Shown here: positions 1-11,136 of the stretch, piece after piece
How positions within the stretch are numbered: the first letter of the stretch is position 1
Layout: each line of letters begins with the position of its first letter
Assembly: GCA_949316235.1 (NCBI GenBank)
Contig: OX438744.1
Location: forward strand, 2,604,001 to 2,668,000
Direction: 5' to 3'
DNA length: 64,000 bases
Source: Oegoconia quadripuncta
Taxonomy: Eukaryota > Arthropoda > Insecta > Lepidoptera > Autostichidae
Notes under the pieces: model-generated
What the model was told of the DNA's origin: nothing
The model's input: only the letters and a program-made list of their open reading frames with translations
Databases searched by the model: none
Made by a program: the position numbers and the translations under genes

Positions 1-34
1 GGTCAAGCCGCTAACACGTTGTGCATTAAAAAAA
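1..34 (+). mobile_element. SINE-A 3' end, cut by window edge
   Basis: The window opens in the 3' end of SINE-A: the motif CACGTTGTGCATTAAAAAAA matches the tails of fuller copies such as the one at 700-961. Confidence 0.7.
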
Positions 35-230
35 TTATAATTTATTTATTTAACGAACATCGTCTCCGAATACATTTTTCTTGCTTTCGGAGTCGAAACC
101 TTCATTTCCTTCAATTGTTAATGTTTCAAAGCGCTTAGCCGATACCACTGGTGACCCGAGAACTGCCTGTGTCCTCGCTCAACGCTTAAGTATCTGCATC
201 CACCGAAGAAATGCTGCCAGCGTTTTGGGT

Positions 231-303
231 ACCTTTTTTTTTATGCACAATGGGTTTGCACTTGACCTCAATCACACCTGATGTTAAGTGACGATGAGGC
301 CCA
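231..303 (-). mobile_element. SINE-A 3' fragment
   Basis: Reverse orientation: a T-run is followed by TATGCACAATGGGTTTGCAC and the 'cctcaatcacacctgatg' block found in all SINE-A tails. It is 5'-truncated at about 70 bp. Confidence 0.75.
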
Positions 304-559
304 ATTATTTACACTTGTTCTAGTTTATATTTAAATTCAATCTATTTATTTGTTAGTTTTTTTAAATAAATAATATATTTTCATTAAACGTGAACGGAAA
401 GAAATATTGCATAATCAAATCTTTCTTTAGCTTTATAGTATGTCTGTACTAGATACAAAACCTTCCTTGAGAGGCTATCACCGACCCCAGGGAGGGCCAA
501 CACGAAATGGCCTCGTTCGGACACAGAGTTCTAGGAAATTCGAGGCCATGAAATATGCG

Positions 560-690
560 ATCGTGTTTTTGACAACTGACGAAAAACAATGGCTGTTTGT
601 GTTTGCCTGTGTTGTGTGTGTGTGTTTCCAGTATTTGTCCGGATGTATCTCAGTAAGGTGTGATACGACTTGAGTGCGATTTTTTATATT
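560..690 (+). repeat. Dispersed repeat M (GT-rich, 'tgcgattttttt' end)
   Basis: A TGTGTGTGTG tract is followed by a 'tccggatgtatctcagtaa' block and a 'gagtgcgatttttt' end. The same order recurs at 3785-3900 and 45050-45170. The element class is unknown; it may be the 3' part of a larger transposon. Confidence 0.5.
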
Positions 691-699
691 AAATATTAA

Positions 700-961
700 C
701 CGCCTCCGTGGCTCAATGTAAACATCATTGGGTTTACGATTCGGAGGTCACGGGTTCGATCCCCAGCGGGCTACATGTTGAAGTACTCGGCTTGGTTGGT
801 GGTAGATAGGTTAGGTTAGGTTCTGGTTGTCAGAGAAAAGATAGCCAGTCCCCCAAATGTGTTGGGGTTTCCGGATCAGTACGGTTCCACCTTCGACCAT
901 ATCTTCACTTAACATCAGGTGTGATTGAGGTCAAGTACCAACCCGTTGTGGATAAAAAAAA
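700..961 (+). mobile_element. SINE-A, tRNA-headed, internally deleted
   Basis: The tRNA-like head carries an A box (GTGGCTCAATG) and B box (GGTTCGATCCC), then the 'tactcggcttggttggtggtag' body and an A-rich tail. Compared with the fullest copy (50275-50607), the middle (the 'gctagctaccaccatc' block) is missing. Confidence 0.85.
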
Positions 962-1127
962 ACGCGGGGACAGGTACAGCCATACGTTTGATGAAAATTG
1001 GGTAAACCGTTTCGAAGGTATTTAGCGTTTATCTTAGTTGTTTGGTGTATTTTCATGGTATCTATCAGTAATTTTCTAAATTGTCTATTTATAGTTTTCC
1101 CTTAACTTGATCGCGGACATATTTAAT

Positions 1128-1472
1128 TTGTTTATCCCGCGAGAACTACTCACTTTATTGGGATAAAAGGAAGAAAGAGAGAAGAAAGAAAAAGTATTTA
1201 TTGCCAACAAATACCGAAAAATTCGTAGGTATAACATTTTGCATAATTAAATGTATTTGTGGCAAAGGGAGTGGGCGTCAGCATTTGCTGCCAGTTTGTT
1301 TTCAGAACAACCCCTCCAAATCCCCTCAAAAAAATACCATATGTTTTAATCCAGGGTGTGTCCTAAATATATAACAAATTTCATCCAAATCCGTTCATCC
1401 GTTGCGCCGTGATTGGTCAACAAACAAACAAATAAAAAAATAAAGACTTTCGCATTTATTAAATTAGTAGGT
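1128..1472 (-). mobile_element. Lep1-like Helitron fragment with an insertion
   Basis: TTTATCCCGCGAGAACTACT opens a conserved block that ends in 'cgcatttattaaattagtag', as in the copies at 11868, 25335, 26235 and 63780. About 150 bp of unrelated AT-rich sequence interrupts it near 1170-1325. Assignment to Lep1-type Helitrons is from memory of that family and is not proven here. Confidence 0.5.
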
Positions 1473-2189
1473 AACATAGATTAGAAGCTATGGCATACCA
1501 TTGCAATGGCATGTCATTTGCTGGAAGAGAAGTCGGTCTTTCTATCCTTTTTTGTCACCTTTCTTTAATTAGAATGTTCGAGACAGTAACACAATTTTGC
1601 TACAAGGGGTACAAAAGAAATCAGGTGCTCTAAATAAAATATTATTCAAGATTTTATTGTGCCACTTTGTCGGTGTGATTAATATACCCATCACAAATAA
1701 CAGCTTTCTAGTACCAAGATCTAGACAGACTGACAAGGCGAAAATATAACGGTTCCTTGTTGACTAAATCCTTAAAGTATGTCTTCTTCTAGGGCATAAT
1801 GTCCTAATGTATACCAAACCTTACAACCCGACAGCGAATGAAGGCAAAGAGGTATATCAGGATCCCACCAAATCTTTAGTAAAGCATTCGGCCACTTTAT
1901 TGAAGAATGACTTGACCGTGACTAGGCTCTGTAAACGATACGCCAAGTATACGACAAATGACTGGTTTTAACTGAGACTGACTTCACTTAACTGACGAAA
2001 TAAGAGAAATAAGATATGACTGCATGGGCTTAGATCCCTTTGCCTTGAGTGAAATAAAATGAAAATATGGTCTCTCCCAACTCTCCTAACCGACTTTATG
2101 TATGAATACGAAACATCAAAATCCGTTAATCTGCTGTGATTGAGCCATAAATATCCTAACTTTTTCATTGATAATAGTTAGTATAGGGA
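1473..2189. other. No gene recognised
   Basis: AT-rich, with no convincing coding region. Bases around 1830-1870 faintly resemble the body of SINE-D (51248-51690). Confidence 0.5.
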
Positions 2190-2430
2190 CACACGCGCCT
2201 TCTTGAGGTGGCTGGACCAGGAGATACCTCCCTGCTCCAGCCTATAGGAGGGCCCGCCGCCGTTGCCCTGGTGGCGGGCGCCGCGCTGGCGTGGCTGCGG
2301 ACGATTACCGAGGGGTACCCGTGGCCACGCCGTTTCGGTGCGCGCGGAGGAACACCGGGGGGTTTTTAGTGGGTAGGACCACTCCCGTCTGGTCGAACGC
2401 GTAAATGCGTTTTCCCCGTCAAAAAAAGAA
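2190..2430 (+). mobile_element. LINE-J 3' end (R1-like tail)
   Basis: A GC-rich block contains 'ggggggtttttagtgggtag' and ends in 'taaatgcgttttccccgtc' plus an A-run. Two further copies lie at 8845-8995 (minus) and 18933-19087 (plus). 5' truncation is typical of non-LTR elements; the clade is inferred from the tail style only. Confidence 0.65.
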
Positions 2431-2439
2431 AAAAAAGGG

Positions 2440-2844
2440 ACACACCTGCGGAAGGTACTGCGCCGACACTTCGGCGACTGAGTTATCGGTCGTAGTATTC
2501 GGTTGGCCTGACACACCAAACGCACCAAACGAATTATGCGGCGCGCGACCTCTAGTTCCGCGCGTTACGCGACGGAAAATACGTGTCACGTCTTCTGTGT
2601 CAGTGTGTTCAATAAAAGAGACGAAAGACACTTGTACTAAAAGAGAGAGGTTAGTCATTGCTGAACAGGAACGCGACGTTGCCGCTCTTCGCTTTGAAAG
2701 CGCGCGCTGACCGTTCAACTACGCTGGCAGAACGTACGGTCGCGGAACGCGTCGCGCTGTGTCGCTTGCTATGCAAAATACATTGAAGACGTTTTGGAGG
2801 AAACAGTCGCTAGACGAAAAGTTCGGCACTACGCTGGACGCAAG
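2440..2844 (+). other. CpG-rich segment, possible 5' exon or promoter
   Basis: This stretch is far richer in CpG than its surroundings. It contains a TCAGTG initiator-like motif at 2600-2605 and ends in CAAG|GTAATT, a plausible splice donor at 2845. No long open frame with a recognisable product is present, so any exon would be non-coding. It could instead be the body of a degraded transposon, as it directly follows LINE-J. Confidence 0.25.
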
Positions 2845-3306
2845 GTAATTTCGGCTGATCTGTCATAGTTACTTGCGAAACACTGCGAGCGTATTCAGTA
2901 GAATTCTTACCGCTGTATCTTCCGCAGGTGTGTCGATACACTTAGATCGATACAATTTTAAAAGAAATCCTTTAGATATACCTACTTTTAATGTTAAAAA
3001 CATTAGATTTATGACTTCCGTAGCGAACCACAACTTCCAACTTTTCCCAAGACCCAATGTTCAAATTGAAACGTTTCCCGCTCACCGTGTAGCCTCGTAA
3101 ATAATGTCTGAATCTGACAAAAAGGAGGCCTGAGGTTTATTTAGTGAGAGGACATATATTTGCCCGGAGGCCGTGCCCGAGAAGGTGGAATATGTGGCAA
3201 TTAATTCCGCTACGTTGTCTGTTGATCTATGACCATCTGGTCTGCACTCTACAGAGTTAAGAGAAATAATAATTCAACTGAAGCAGTGGGAGTAACCACA
3301 TATATG
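2845..3306. other. No gene recognised
   Basis: AT-rich. Short open frames on both strands mirror each other and have no recognisable content. Confidence 0.4.
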
Positions 3307-3768
3307 TATAGAGTGAATTTGAATTCGTGTAATTCCCATTAACAGGTGACTCCTGTAATGTAATTATACCCAAAGGTTGAAGGGAAGAGATCGCTTTTAG
3401 TGATAAGGTCGCCAAATTGTACATTCTATTCTTACCACTTTTCTGAAACTGTATTTCGAATAGTAAACATAGTCGAATTCGATAAAAAAAAGTCGATTAT
3501 CCATACAAAGTACCCATTCGGAAACCACCTTTATTCCAACAATTTTCGGCTGGTGACTCCATTCCTGATAACGAACAACTTTCCACTAAGAACCATAGCC
3601 GAATTCAGCTGAAAATTGTTGGACATCCATATAGTAAACCTGGTTTTAGAATGGTTTACCTCGAAATTTTTTTGGTAGAATTCGACAATGCTTCCTTGGA
3701 GAAAGTTATTCGTAATCAAGAGTGGCGTCAATGAGAATTACACGAATTCAATTTCACCCTGTATATCT
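3307..3768. mobile_element. MITE-E (ends ATACAGGGTG/CACCCTGTAT)
   Basis: The left end contains 'tttgaattcgtgtaattccc' and the right end 'gaattacacgaattcaattt' followed by CACCCTGTAT, forming long terminal inverted repeats. Related copies are at 12755-13396, 52222-52290 and 59230-59332. It has no coding capacity; a TA target duplication is suggested by the flanks of the 12755 copy. Confidence 0.65.
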
Positions 3769-3784
3769 CTAGTTTTCAACCCCC

Positions 3785-3900
3785 TAAGAAAAACGACGGG
3801 TTCTATGTGTTTGACGGCGCTGTGTGTGTGTCCAATCTTTGTCCGGGTGTATCTCTGTAATGCGTGGTCCGATTTGAGTGAGTTTTTTTTTTATTTAAAT
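3785..3900 (+). repeat. Dispersed repeat M
   Basis: An 'aaacgacgggttc' start, a GTGTGTGTG tract, a 'tgtccgggtgtatctctgta' block and a T-rich end match the copies at 560 and 45050. Confidence 0.5.
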
Positions 3901-4032
3901 GCTAGATAAATGTTTGATGATAATCTGTTAAGCATTTCGAAGGTAGCTTTTAACATCGTGGATTTGTTTTATCTGGATGACATAATCATTATTGATCATT
4001 ATTTATAAAAGGCTATTATAAAATTTCTGACT

Positions 4033-4150
4033 ATTCAAAGTCAACGTCAAATATGCTTTATTTTGTTGCAGGGTACACTTAAAATAGTCAATTTTACATT
4101 TTTTGAGCTACAGCTTCTTCAAAATGCAATTTTCCAGTGAGAAGAACAAT
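4033..4150 (-). mobile_element. LINE-2 3' end
   Basis: The reverse complement contains the same 3'UTR words as 60690-60838: 'ttgaagaagctgtag', 'agtgtaccctg' and 'aaataaagcat', followed by a T-rich tail. Confidence 0.5.
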
Positions 4151-4189
4151 TTGGATGGATTGGTTACTAGGATGATAAGCAAGCAACAT

Positions 4190-4300
4190 ACTAAGTTTGC
4201 ATATTTGTTTTTTTCTGTATATCTACCTAATTTCATCCAAATTCTTTAATCTGTTTCACTGTGGTTGAGCAACAAAGAAATAAACAACATTTAATACTAT
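4190..4300 (-). mobile_element. Lep1-like Helitron fragment
   Basis: 'atttcatccaaattctttaa' and 'gtggttgagcaacaaa' match the conserved middle of the Helitron-like copies. Confidence 0.4.
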
Positions 4301-4550
4301 TTCATTTTTAACGAAATATTAAACAATCCTCCTTAAACAAAAAAAAAATATGAAGCGTCAATGTGAATTAAAAGCAATTTCCAATGTTCGCTTCGCACGG
4401 TACTGTGTGATCGGCACTGCTTGCTTTAGAGTGCTTACATTTTACAGCGTAACCGCGTGTAAAAGTTAACACCGTTTTGGACTTCACCCCAATCTTAAAG
4501 CGTACTTCATCTTTCATGCCATCACGGTCTATTTGTTTAGTACTAGGTGT

Positions 4551-4838
4551 AGTTGGTGGTAGGACGTTTTTAAATGTCCGCCTGTCTTATCAATCTAAGT
4601 TTGCTGGAAAGCAGTAACATTAGTAGTACCTTTGTTTGAGATAAAATGTCTAGTGCCCTAAGTGAGTTAGGGTTCCAAGTACGTGTGTCTCCATTCATAT
4701 TGGATATAGTTGTTTTTCTTTATGCATAACGGGTTGGTACTTGAACTCAATCACACCATCTTATCTCTGACAACCGGAACACAACAATGCTATTAACATC
4801 GCTGCTTGGCGGCATATTAACCACGGAGGCGGTTAAGG
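4551..4838. mobile_element. Two degraded SINE-A pieces in opposite orientation
   Basis: The plus piece at 4551-4620 holds 'agttggtggtaggacgtttt' and 'aatgtccgcctg'. The minus piece at 4710-4838 runs from 'atgcataacgggttgg' to 'ccacggaggcggttaa' with most of the middle deleted. Confidence 0.6.
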
Positions 4839-5204
4839 TGATGTGCAAACCAGTAGTGGAAGAGTGGTACGAATTTTGACATTCTAACCCAGCAGCGAAA
4901 TAAGTAACAATTACACAGTAACCACAGTACTAACTAGCACTCCCCCGCTTGAGATCGGATAAAAAGTAAGCTCCCTAATAGGTGAAAATAGAAAATAACT
5001 ATACAAATAAACATAACAGTTTCGTTGAGTTTGGAGGCGGTTTAACACGTCTCGCTAGAAGTTCCAAACTTATATAAAATTTAACGACTGCCCGCCGGGA
5101 TTTATATAATACATACGGCTGAAAAGAACTAACAACATTTGTGATGAACATTTTCTTGACAAGATTAGCATTTTATATGAAATGGACAAGAAACGTGTCC
5201 TACG
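4839..5204. other. No gene recognised
   Basis: AT-rich. No element or coding signal seen. Confidence 0.5.
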
Positions 5205-5450
5205 TACACAAATTTAAAATTCAAATTATTTATTTTGCCTGAATACAGGTACACAATGGTGTTTCAATATAAAAAATAGGGGCCATTACATTCTGCCTTG
5301 TGAGCATGCAAAATTTGAAAAATCTATATTTAACTATAATTATCTACTATTAATCAATTATACAATTTTAAATGTGCCTTAGGCCAACTTGCAAGGAATG
5401 TTCAAAAATTGACAACATTTCAAAATAAATGACAAATCATTAAATGAATG
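5205..5450 (-). mobile_element. LINE 3' end with AATTTG-type tail
   Basis: 'aaattcaaattatttatttt', 'cattacattctgcc' and 'gagcatgcaaaattt' are the reverse complement of the LINE end at 16905-17058. Confidence 0.5.
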
Positions 5451-6735
5451 TCATAACTATAAAGAATTAAAATGAATGTCAAAATCAATTACTATATCTA
5501 ATAAGTAATTTGAAACCAAAGTCCACTTTTAAATCAATGTCAGAAATATACATAAAGAAATTAATGAATGAACGAACAAATTCAATTTTAAATATAGTAT
5601 TTCGCAATAAATCTTCGATCAAAAATACAACCACAAATATATATAAATAATAATGAAGATTTATATCAACTCAAGATATTATTTTAATGTATAGTAACTT
5701 TTGTCAGATAACCAATTACGTAGCTTTGCTTTTGAATGTTTTGATGGCAACTCTCGAACACAGTTTAAGCAAGTCACACAAGTGTATCTTCAAGGCATAT
5801 CAAAGTCTTCTTACCGGACGAAATAGACAACGTATAATAACAAAGACGATTAACTGCAATGGCTTTATTTATCACAGAACCAAACCTTGCCAGGATCATG
5901 GTAGGTGATATTGGTGAGAGCAGATGGCGACTTAAATATTGCAAGACATCTTGTCCAGAAAAGCAATTTCGTAATCGTGTGTATGATTATATTGAATTTA
6001 AAAGAAAAATAATTAATCCCGTTAAATTTCTCTTTCAAGTTTTTGAAATGAACTTCTTTTAATCGTCGCAAAGTTCCTCCTATTAGCATGTCTGTTGTCT
6101 GTCAATGTGTCATAGCATCATAACTTTTGCAATTCTTCGATTGTTCTCGTCATAGGTAAACCTAGAATAATTACAATCACAGATATAGAAAAATACGAAA
6201 TGTGGTTAAACTTTAACACATAAATACTTCATTAATAAATAAATCATAATTTAATGATTTCATTTTTATATTTCATTATTCCCGTTAAGGTTACAGTCAT
6301 AAAAAAAATCTAAATTTCATTAAGTTAATGTTTGAACCTAAACCACCATTTTCTACAGCCTCATCGATTGTCTAATGGCTTGACAGACGGCAGACACAAA
6401 GGTGATATCGTTCTGCCAATTTCGATACCGAACATTAAAAATTGTGGCCCGTCACTGTAAAGTTGACAAGCCAACACGCCCGTATGTATAATGTCAACTT
6501 TGTGGTGATTACGTTATTGCCTTTGCAATATTGTAGATTTGGCTTTGCCATCTTAACTTCTTGACTTTTATTATAAGATTATTTGTCCAACGAGTTCTTG
6601 TGGGAAGTTTCCCAGCTTTTACTCGTTATGTGAGGTTACGGTTATCGCGCTCCTAACGACCCAAACGTATCTCAACGAAAGTCCTTGAATTACGCGTATT
6701 TATTGTTTAACTGCTGATAATCCGTGCATGCGATT
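5451..6735. other. No gene recognised
   Basis: Very AT-rich. The short open frames at 5687-6089 overlap on both strands and look like chance. Confidence 0.5.
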
Positions 6736-6945
6736 AACCGCCTCCGTAGAGGTTTACAAAACTGAGGTCGCGGGTTCGATTTCCAACGGGGTATATTTTT
6801 AGTTCTCGGTTTTTTTTTATGCACAACGGGTTAGCACTTAACCTGATGTTAAGTGAAGATGAGGCAGAAGGTGGAAGCGTACTTACCCGGAAACCCAAAT
6901 ATTTGGGGAACTGGCTATCTTAGCTCTGACAACCGGAACACAACA
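6736..6945. mobile_element. SINE-A head joined to an inverted SINE-A tail
   Basis: The plus-strand tRNA head (6736-6808, B box GGTTCGAT) runs directly into a minus-strand tail (6809-6945) starting with a T-run and 'atgcacaacgggttagc'. Either two insertions or an inversion explains it. Confidence 0.65.
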
Positions 6946-6957
6946 ATAATATAATAA

Positions 6958-7330
6958 TAATAAATAATAAATATCCTTACACACACAGCGTCATCTAGTC
7001 CCACATTAAGCAATTATAGGCTTGTGTTTTGGCTACCAGATGGTTGATATACTACAAAAATAGATTTTTTTTTTGTAAATAATAAATAAATAAAATAAAA
7101 ATAACTTTATTTTCACACCACATCTGTTCAACAAACAAGAAATCAAAAAAAAAAAAAAAAAGAAAAGATCACAAAATTATTAGATGTGGTGGACTGGAGC
7201 CCGAGCTAGACTATAAAAGTCTGTATTTCAGGAATTATTAATTATAAATACTTATTATAAATGAAAACATCCATAACTCGGGTACACGTGTCCGTATTCA
7301 TCACACAAACATATTTCCCTTTTGGTATAA
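6958..7330 (-). mobile_element. SINE-C, interrupted and headless
   Basis: 'cagcgtcatctagtcccaca' and 'taccagatggttgatatact' at 6970-7060, then 'aacatccataactcgggtac' at 7265-7285, match the SINE-C copy at 25800-26062. About 150 bp of unrelated A-rich DNA splits it at 7075-7230. The tRNA head is absent. Confidence 0.5.
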
Positions 7331-7332
7331 TG

Positions 7333-7595
7333 CTACAACAACAATGCTATTAACATTGCTGTTTGGCGGCAGATTTAGATAAGATGGTGGTAGCTAGCCA
7401 GGCGGGCATTTAAAATGCCCTACCACCAACCAAACCGAGTAAACTTATACCCTAAACGTAAACCCTGTGTTGTTTACATTCAGCCACGGATCCTTTGGTA
7501 TTAGTGATATGGCATTTTTAAATGGCCGCGTAGCTGGTTAGCTACCACCATCTTTTCTAAGTCTGCCGCCAATATAGCCGACTTCAACCTTCAAC
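7333..7595. mobile_element. Inverted pair of SINE-A fragments
   Basis: The minus piece (7333-7490) and plus piece (7497-7595) share 'ctaccaccatctt' and 'tctgccgcc' blocks in opposite orientation and could fold into a long imperfect hairpin. Confidence 0.65.
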
Positions 7596-8049
7596 AAATG
7601 TTGACTAGTCTTCGCCTATACAGAATATTAAAACTCATCATATCATTTTAAATCTACTTTTAAAACAACTTACACACACACAATACCGTAAGTAACGCTT
7701 TTGTTATTGTGTGTGTGTATGTAAGTACTTTACAATGTATGTATGGGTACGCATAACCAGAGCTCTGTAGTGAACTCTTAGAAAGAGATGCCAGGAAAAT
7801 ACTGAATCTATATCCGATTGCCACAAATGATTATGACGTTATCACCCTTAAGATGTCTTGTGCAAATGTGACAATAAAATATTTATTGTTTTACTTTAAC
7901 TGCCGAATAAACGAATGTGACTGCTCTACGAGCCTGTGGTATTTAATGGTCAACTAATTTGTCCTTAATTAAACAATAGATAGTTTTACATAATCTTTAG
8001 TAATTAAGAATAAGATAACTTTAATTGATACTAACTGAATACAGATAAT
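7596..8049. other. No gene; CA/GT inverted repeat
   Basis: An 'acacacacaata' tract near 7672 faces 'tattgtgtgtgtgt' near 7707, giving a simple hairpin. Nothing else recognised. Confidence 0.5.
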
Positions 8050-8152
8050 TGTCCTGTTGTCAGAGATAAGATAGCCAGTCCCCCAAATAACATCTTCACT
8101 TAACATCGGGTGTGATTGAGGTCAAGAGCTAACACGTTGTCGATAAAAAAAA
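8050..8152 (+). mobile_element. SINE-A 3' fragment
   Basis: 'gtcagagataagatagccag', 'ggtgtgattgaggtcaag' and an A-tail, with an internal deletion. Confidence 0.7.
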
Positions 8153-8844
8153 TTGATCAGGTTGTATATACTACATAACACAACATAAAAATATGGAAAA
8201 ATTAAGCAGTTGCTAGTTTTCATAGACAAAAAAGACACACAAACGACGTAGCGACATCATCGCCTTTGCTTATTTATCTTACCAAACCCCAAAAACATTT
8301 CGCTAAATACGATTGCGATCTTAAATTTCCTCAGAAACATATCTCATCTTTCAATCTCACGTCTTGCGAAACAGAAAAATTAAATGTGCCAACATTAACA
8401 CTTTCTGAACGCAGCAAGAACTCCAAACTCGCGACAACAACAAAAAAAAAACATAATCCGCGGAAAAATGGAAGAAGCAAAACAAATTTACTGGGACACA
8501 GAGAGATAAGAAAGCCGCATGACGTCGAAAATAGAGATGTCCCCTCGGTTGTTTTGCGGAGAAAGTAAATACAGAGGACGGGATATTATTTTCCCCGAGT
8601 GCGGGCTTTCCTTCAAGATAAACAGTGACTCTTCTATATCTGTTATAATGATTGCAATTATGAAGTGCTTCCAATTAGTATTATTTATTGTCAATGCACA
8701 GACAATGCGTGGCTTCAGTCTGCTACACAAAAATTTATTTTATAATTACCTATTATAATTTTTTTTGTCATCAACTCGCTAAGAAGAAAAATAGAGGTGG
8801 CTTTTAATCGCCGACGTAAAAAGATATATTATAAGTTTGAAGCT
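8153..8844. other. No gene recognised
   Basis: Overlapping open frames of 80-105 codons occur on both strands at 8266-8758. They mirror each other, lack recognisable motifs, and I do not regard them as genes. Confidence 0.45.
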
Positions 8845-8995
8845 TTTTTTTTGACGCGGGGAAACGCATACTCCCCTCCCTGACGGGAGGGATACCCACT
8901 AAAACCCCGCGGCGACCTTCTTCGGCAGTAGGGAGGACCTGGGAACGCAGGAACACTCAAAATATGCTTTCTCCAAAACATTATCCAAAACATAT
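8845..8995 (-). mobile_element. LINE-J 3' end
   Basis: A T-run, 'gacgcggggaaacgcatac', 'acccactaaaaccccgcgg' and 'cggcagtagggaggacctgg' form the reverse complement of the 18933-19087 copy. Confidence 0.65.
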
Positions 8996-9079
8996 TTATT
9001 AGTGTGTAGGTATTTGCTTTAGTTTGAATTTGCTGTAAATTGTATACGCTACTAATCTACTGTTCTCTAACTAACCCTA

Positions 9080-9200
9080 TGGTTGACTGGAAGAAATCCC
9101 TCTATAGGATAAGTTCGCCCTAGTACTCAAATTCTGTATCAATGCCAAATTAATGTATTGCCTTTTTGTATAATAAAGCGTTTACAAACAAACAAACAAA
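9080..9200 (+). mobile_element. Retroposon 3' end, family G
   Basis: 'gactggaagaaatccctcta' with the self-complementary 'ctctataggataag', then a 'tataataaagcg' polyadenylation-type signal and a CAAA repeat. Related copies are at 10821, 15095, 36525, 63220 and 63650. Confidence 0.5.
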
Positions 9201-9377
9201 CATATCTCATATACCTATTTAAGATCCTCCTCGTGTATTGAACGAATGTTTTGTTATTTACGGATATTGTTTTGTTAGTTACGGATATTGTTTTGTAACA
9301 ATAAAATATTTTTATTTACTTATTCATTTATGCCATATACCGGATGAGTTTTTTTACCGTAAGTAAAAAAATAATTT

Positions 9378-9612
9378 TGTGAGTACATTTTGAAATGTCC
9401 GCCTGGCTAGCTACCACCATATTATCTAAATCTGTCGCCAAGCAGCAATGTTAATAGCATTGTTGTGTTCCGATTGTCAGAGATAAGATAGGCGGTCCCC
9501 CAAATGTGTTGAGGTTTCCGGGTCAGTACGCTTCCACCTTCGAACTGTTCTTCACTTAACTTCAGGTGTAATTGAGGTCAAGGAAGAACCCATTGTGCAT
9601 TAAAAAAAAATC
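9378..9612 (+). mobile_element. SINE-A, headless
   Basis: Runs from 'aaatgtccgcctggctagct' through 'cagcaatgttaatagcattg' to an A-tail; the tRNA head is missing. A MITE-P end ('ccggatgagtttttttaccg', from about 9338) abuts its 5' side. Confidence 0.8.
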
Positions 9613-10056
9613 AGTCACTTGATTAACGTACGTCCTCCTTCTTGGTCGACCTTTACCGACCCTTCCATTCAAATAAAAGCGAAAAAATAATTTGTAACAG
9701 ATTTATTGCAAAAAAATATTACTTGGGGTTTGACTGCACAGTTGACGCCATTATGTTTAAGACTTCAAAGGGTGTCAGACTTGATATTTTCGGCCATTTT
9801 GAGTAATATGTTACGTAGGACGCTGGCTAGGGCTGGGTAGTTTTGCCCTAACAATGGAGCTCGAAGTTGTGGAACTAGTACCTGATAAAGAAAGAATATT
9901 AACGATGTTACTTTTTATTGTGAAAGTTGTATCAAAAAAGTTTCATTAATTAGACTACCTCATTGTTGTGGAAGTATACAGAAGAGAACATAGACGATAA
10001 TATCAGCACAGCGTAGCAATTATAGCTTACAATGTGAAGACTTCGTAGGCAAGTTT
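9613..10056. other. No gene recognised
   Basis: No coding region or repeat recognised. Confidence 0.5.
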
Positions 10057-10256
10057 CGTACATGATGCTAGAACACACAAAGTGGAGTTCGGATATTTTG
10101 ACAATGTTAAAAAAAATGTGCTGAAATAGTGCACAAATAGTGCTTAAAGGAAAAAAGTAGTGCCTCTGTAGTTTAAAGGGTTATTCAATATTTTAAGTGA
10201 GCATTCTGACCTCACGTGTGGCTGGTATACTCATTCTTATACGCAGAGACTACTTT
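10057..10256 (+). repeat. Unclassified dispersed repeat F, copy 1
   Basis: About 200 bp aligns with 25537-25755: 'atgctagaacacaca', 'gtgctgaaatagtgcaca', 'tgcctctgtagttta', 'ttcaatattttaagtgagc' and 'acgcagagactac'. No terminal repeats, tail or coding capacity is visible. Confidence 0.7.
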
Positions 10257-10276
10257 AATTGTGCCACCTAAGTGGC

Positions 10277-10460
10277 ACACCGCCTCCGTGGCTCAATGTA
10301 AACAACATAGCGTTTATGAATCAGAGGTCGCGGGTTCGATCCCCAGCGGGGTACATGTTTAAGTACTCGGTTTGGTTGGTGGTAGGGCATTTTATATGTC
10401 CGCCTGGCTAGCTACCACCATCTTACTACTAGTACCAACCCGTTGTGCATAAAAAAAAAG
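10277..10460 (+). mobile_element. SINE-A with large internal deletion
   Basis: Complete tRNA head (GGTTCGATCCCCAGCGGGGT), 'gctagctaccaccatctta', then a direct jump to 'accaacccgttgtgcat' and the A-tail. Confidence 0.85.
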
Positions 10461-10820
10461 CTACTGTATACTGAGCATATAATTTTTGGAAATTTTACTA
10501 ATGGATTATAATAGGAAATACTCTATGAAGTCTGTGGTTTAAAATAACATGGTAAATCTCTCAATATTGTGCGTACAAACTTGCATTTGCATTTCGGTTA
10601 CATGGGAGAACATGTTGTTCAACTACCATGTTAAGTTTGTTGTTGATATAAATTTACCTCTCCACGTGAGATCAACTCGCAATAGTCTGGTTTCTTTTTT
10701 TATTTTGCAGCTAGAAATCTTTAGTTACAACTATTATGCTGGGGGGGCTGAAAATCAGCAGAGTTCCAGATCCCTTGACCTTTTACCACAAGTCTTTCCT
10801 GAATCCTCCAGTCATATCTC
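10461..10820. other. No gene recognised
   Basis: Open frames are short and unrecognised. A G-run at 10741-10747 precedes retroposon debris. Confidence 0.4.
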
Positions 10821-10947
10821 TCTTTCGTAGGTCTGCTGGAAGAAATTTCATTGTAGAAATAAGCAGAACCTGTTGTGTCGTCTCTACTATGTTGTATCTG
10901 TATGTCTTTTTCTTGTGTGCAATAAATGATAAATAAATAAAATAAAT
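10821..10947 (+). mobile_element. Retroposon 3' end, family G
   Basis: 'gtctgctggaagaaatttca', 'tgtgcaataaatgat' and an AAATA-rich tail match family G. Confidence 0.5.
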
Positions 10948-10949
10948 AA

Positions 10950-11095
10950 ATCCTACAACCTTGGGATCTTCAAGAGCAGGGTGAATAGGCATCTACTGAG
11001 ATCGCGTGCTTCATCTTCGGCCACATCATCACTTCCCATCAGGTGAGATTGTGGTCAAATGCGTATCCAGTTACCCATAAAAAAAAAAAAAAAGT
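10950..11095 (+). mobile_element. LINE-L 3' end
   Basis: Encodes YNLGIF..SRVNRHLLRSRA and a stop, then 'tcaggtgagattgtggtca' and a long A-tail. The same C-terminus is encoded on the minus strand at 18378-18765. Confidence 0.65.
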
Positions 11096-11136
11096 CTCAT
11101 TCTTAGTTTATGACCTATTTCATTTACCTAATTTCT

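Noticed and set aside
702..773. tRNA genes at SINE heads (also 10277, 12590, 38383, 51248 and the minus-strand copies)
   Set aside because: The A and B boxes are present, but cloverleaf pairing is poor and each is fused to a repeated SINE body; they are tRNA-derived heads, not tRNA genes.
8266..8758. Open frames of 80-105 codons on both strands
   Set aside because: They overlap as mirror images, carry no motif or splice evidence, and codon content follows AT-rich background.
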